Part shown: in pieces, positions 21,758-23,177 of the stretch
How positions within the stretch are numbered: the stretch's first letter is position 1
Layout of the letters: each line of letters starts with the position of its first letter
Assembly (NCBI GenBank): GCA_020025545.1
Contig: JAHHRX010000028.1
Location: forward strand, 1 to 23,177
Source: Oscillospiraceae bacterium
Lineage (GTDB): Bacteria > Bacillota > Clostridia > Oscillospirales > Oscillospiraceae
Length of the DNA stretch: 23,177 nucleotides
Direction: 5' to 3'
Made by a program: the position numbers and the translations under genes
Notes under the pieces: generated by a model
What the model saw: only the letters and a program-made list of their open reading frames with translations
Database searches by the model: none
Told to the model about the DNA's origin: nothing

Positions 21758-22300
21758 ATGCAAAGACTTGGATTTATTCACGATATGATGGATGTGAAGG
21801 TGCTGATCCTGTTTGTCACAGCCAGAACCAATTACCCCATATCCAGTCAGGAAATATATGAACTGTGCTATCAGGACGACTGCCTGAGCTATTTTGATGT
21901 CTGTACGGCCATTCCGGAGATGGTGAAATCCGGCCATCTGACCGAGTTGCCGGAGGAAAAGTACGAGATCACCGATAAGGGCCGGGAGGCCGGTGCGCTG
22001 ACAGAGGATTCCATCGCTTTTACCGTGAAGCAGAAGGCGGAGAATGCTGTGGCTCGCTTTAATCGGCAGATCCGCCGCCAGAGCTTTGTGAAAACCCAGG
22101 TGATCCCCAGAGAAAGCGGGGATTTTTCGGTGGTCATGTCGCTTGACGATGAGATGGGAAATCTGATGACACTGGAGCTGGTGGCTCCGGATCAGCGTCA
22201 GGCTGTGCGCCTGAGCCGCCTTTTTGAAAAGAAGGCAGAGGATGTCTATAATCTCACAATGACAGAGCTTCTGGATGACGAAGATTTTTTGGAAGAATAA
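21758..22300 (+). CDS. DUF4364 family protein (winged-helix type)
   Basis: A 180-residue soluble protein. The N-terminal part has a winged-helix pattern (KVLILFVTARTNYPISSQEIYEL, then FDVCTAIPEMVKSGHL, then EKYEITDKGREAG), and the C-terminal half resembles a small mixed domain (SFVKTQVIPRESGDFSVVMSLDDEMGNLMTLELVAP) ending in an acidic tail. This matches the DUF4364 family, widespread in Clostridia and of unknown function. The wing-like element suggests DNA binding, but this is inference. The ATG at 21758 has GAGGTG five to seven bases away. The next gene, hpf, has its own promoter beginning 13 bases after this stop codon. Confidence 0.82.
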   Translation: MQRLGFIHDMMDVKVLILFVTARTNYPISSQEIYELCYQDDCLSYFDVCTAIPEMVKSGHLTELPEEKYEITDKGREAGALTEDSIAFTVKQKAENAVARFNRQIRRQSFVKTQVIPRESGDFSVVMSLDDEMGNLMTLELVAPDQRQAVRLSRLFEKKAEDVYNLTMTELLDDEDFLEE

Positions 22301-22312
22301 ATTCCGCACCCC

Positions 22313-22341
22313 TTGCCGCTTTCTGAAAATCATGGTATAGT
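22313..22341 (+). promoter_or_regulatory. Sigma-A promoter of hpf
   Basis: -35 TTGCCG (22313-22318), 17-base spacer ending TGG (extended -10), and -10 TATAGT (22336-22341). The transcript should start near 22348, at the base of a CACCGG-AGATA-CCGGTG hairpin (22349-22365). Confidence 0.75.
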
Positions 22342-22386
22342 CCAGATACACCGGAGATACCGGTGATACGAAAGGAGCTGCCGCTT

Positions 22387-22923
22387 ATGAAGTTTCAGTA
22401 CAGTGAGAAAAAGGTTAAACTGCCCGAAAATGTCCATGCTTATGCCGAAAAAAAGGTTATGAAGCTGGCCCGTTACTTTGAGGAGGATGCGGAAGCACTG
22501 ATTGTATTTTCTGTCGAGAAAAACCGGAACAATGTGGAGCTGACCGTTCATGGCGCCGGCACCTGGTTCCGGGCAAGAGAGAGTACTTCTGATATGTTTG
22601 CATCCATTGATGCTGCCGTTGGTACCATCGAAGGACAGATCCGCAAGAACAAGACCCGGCTGGCTCGCCGCCTGCGTCAGGATGCTTTCTCCCGCACTGT
22701 GGAGGAGACTTCCTTTATTCCAGACGAGGGAGAGGACGACCTCAGTATCGTGAGGGTCAAGAAGTTCTATTTTAAGCCCATGACCCGGGAAGAAGCGGCA
22801 ATGCAGATGAATCTGCTGGAGCATAACTTCTTCGCATTCCGGGACGAGGACAATAACGGTGCCTTCGCAGTGGTTTACCGCAGAAATGACGGCGGCTTCG
22901 GCCTGCTGGAGGATGCAGAATAA
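22387..22923 (+). CDS. hpf: Long-form ribosome hibernation promoting factor
   Basis: A 178-residue protein that binds the 30S subunit and drives 100S ribosome dimers in stationary phase. The N-terminal RaiA/YfiA-like domain (about 1-95) begins MKFQYSEKKVKLPENVHAYAEKKV. The C-terminal dimerisation domain (about 122-175) shows IVRVKKFYFKPMTREEAAMQMNLLEHNFFAFRD-type sequence and VVYRRNDGGFGLL, the hallmark of the long form. The ATG at 22387 was chosen over the GTG at 22363 because AAAGGAG lies at 22371-22377, nine bases away. The gene has its own promoter and a strong terminator. The predicted 5'-terminal hairpin may stabilise the mRNA or set its expression. Confidence 0.95.
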   Translation: MKFQYSEKKVKLPENVHAYAEKKVMKLARYFEEDAEALIVFSVEKNRNNVELTVHGAGTWFRARESTSDMFASIDAAVGTIEGQIRKNKTRLARRLRQDAFSRTVEETSFIPDEGEDDLSIVRVKKFYFKPMTREEAAMQMNLLEHNFFAFRDEDNNGAFAVVYRRNDGGFGLLEDAE

Positions 22924-22942
22924 TCATTCCATAGATGCCCCC

Positions 22943-22973
22943 AAGAGGCCCTCGGACAGAGGGCCTCTTTTTT
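22943..22973 (+). terminator. Intrinsic terminator of hpf
   Basis: AAGAGGCCCTC (22943-22953), loop GGACA, and GAGGGCCTCTT (22959-22969) form a perfect 11-pair stem followed by a T run. Confidence 0.92.
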
Positions 22974-23032
22974 GCGTTCACCGTGGGTTTACAGACAGTT
23001 AAAAATAAATTCAAAAAAATGAAAAATAGGTG

Positions 23033-23061
23033 TTGACATTTCTGGATGTATCTGATATTAT
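23033..23061 (+). promoter_or_regulatory. Strong promoter P1 near the right edge
   Basis: -35 TTGACA (23033-23038), 17-base spacer, and -10 TATTAT (23056-23061), preceded by an A-rich tract (about 23000-23028) that could be an UP element. A GCGCT/AGCGC hairpin follows in the transcript (about 23068-23084). Confidence 0.8.
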
Positions 23062-23134
23062 ATCTGAGCGCTCAAGTGAAGCGCACAAATCCAGTACAAA
23101 ATCGAAAAAATTTGCAAGATTTTGAAAAAAGTTC

Positions 23135-23163
23135 TTGACAAATCAAAGATGATGTGCTAGAAT
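23135..23163 (+). promoter_or_regulatory. Strong promoter P2 near the right edge
   Basis: -35 TTGACA (23135-23140), 17-base spacer, and -10 TAGAAT (23158-23163), 102 bases after P1 and again preceded by A/T tracts (23097-23130). No gene starts before the window ends, so the target lies outside. Tandem promoters of this sort usually drive rRNA or tRNA operons. Confidence 0.8.
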
Positions 23164-23177
23164 AAATAAGCTGTCCG

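Noticed and set aside
1..23177. tRNA or rRNA genes, CRISPR arrays, insertion sequences or phage genes
   Set aside because: I looked for cloverleaf folds, regularly spaced repeats, transposase motifs and terminal inverted repeats and saw none. This is a reading by eye, so a short degenerate element could be missed.

Overview
The window looks like a chromosomal segment of an anaerobic, endospore-forming member of the Clostridia, most likely an Oscillospiraceae/Ruminococcaceae-type gut bacterium. This is inferred from gene content: forespore protease SpoIVB, dipicolinate synthase DpaA/DpaB, a DUF4364 protein, a DUF975 membrane protein, a SipW-dependent fibre-type protein, and a sugar transporter without its own ATPase. 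GC content is moderate and promoters are clear sigma-A type (TTGACA-N17-TATAAT). No phage, transposase, CRISPR array, tRNA or rRNA gene is visible inside the window.

Layout. 1-1152 (+): end of a surface operon, with a truncated TasA/BsaA-like protein and a protein carrying an APQTG sorting signal. 1505-3554 (-): an Fe-S operon in the order iscS-iscU-iscR, with a strong promoter flanked by operator-like inverted repeats. 3757-4722 (+): spoIVB, divergent from iscS. 5017-8415 (+): a CUT1-type ABC sugar importer (two permeases, then a solute-binding lipoprotein). 8488-9300 (+): a separately promoted, probably abundant lipoprotein. 9369-10334 (-) and 10480-11298 (+): divergent DUF975 membrane protein and XRE/TPR regulator. 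11387-12781 (+) and 12940-14094 (-): an alanine/glycine:cation symporter converging on alanine racemase across one shared terminator. 14273-16129 (+): a membrane-anchored CapA-family protein and a 75-residue protein of unknown function. 16350-17840 (-): glpK. 17960-18826 (-): an apparently inactive rhomboid-like protein with a metal-binding tail. 18977-20283 (+): SAM-I riboswitch and metK. 20340-21658 (-): dpaA-dpaB. 21758-22923 (+): DUF4364 gene and the long-form hibernation factor hpf. The last 150 bases hold two tandem strong promoters that fire out of the window and resemble an rRNA or tRNA operon leader.

How the genes work together. Most of the window is housekeeping: Fe-S assembly, SAM synthesis, D-alanine supply for peptidoglycan, glycerol phosphorylation and ribosome hibernation. 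Spore formation adds two late genes: SpoIVB signals from the forespore, and DpaAB makes dipicolinate in the mother cell. The sugar importer and the symporter feed the cell. The surface genes at the left edge, the lipoprotein and the CapA protein belong to the envelope. Almost every transcription unit can be bounded by a readable promoter and a stem-loop terminator.

I found no unmistakably new multi-gene system. The least conventional items are the isc operon order with its operator boxes, the sugar-binding lipoprotein with an extra C-terminal membrane anchor, the rhomboid pseudoprotease with a Cys/His tail, a glycerol kinase without the HPr-phosphorylated histidine, the Arg-rich CapA anchor paired with a small orphan protein, and 5'-terminal mRNA hairpins on two transcripts.
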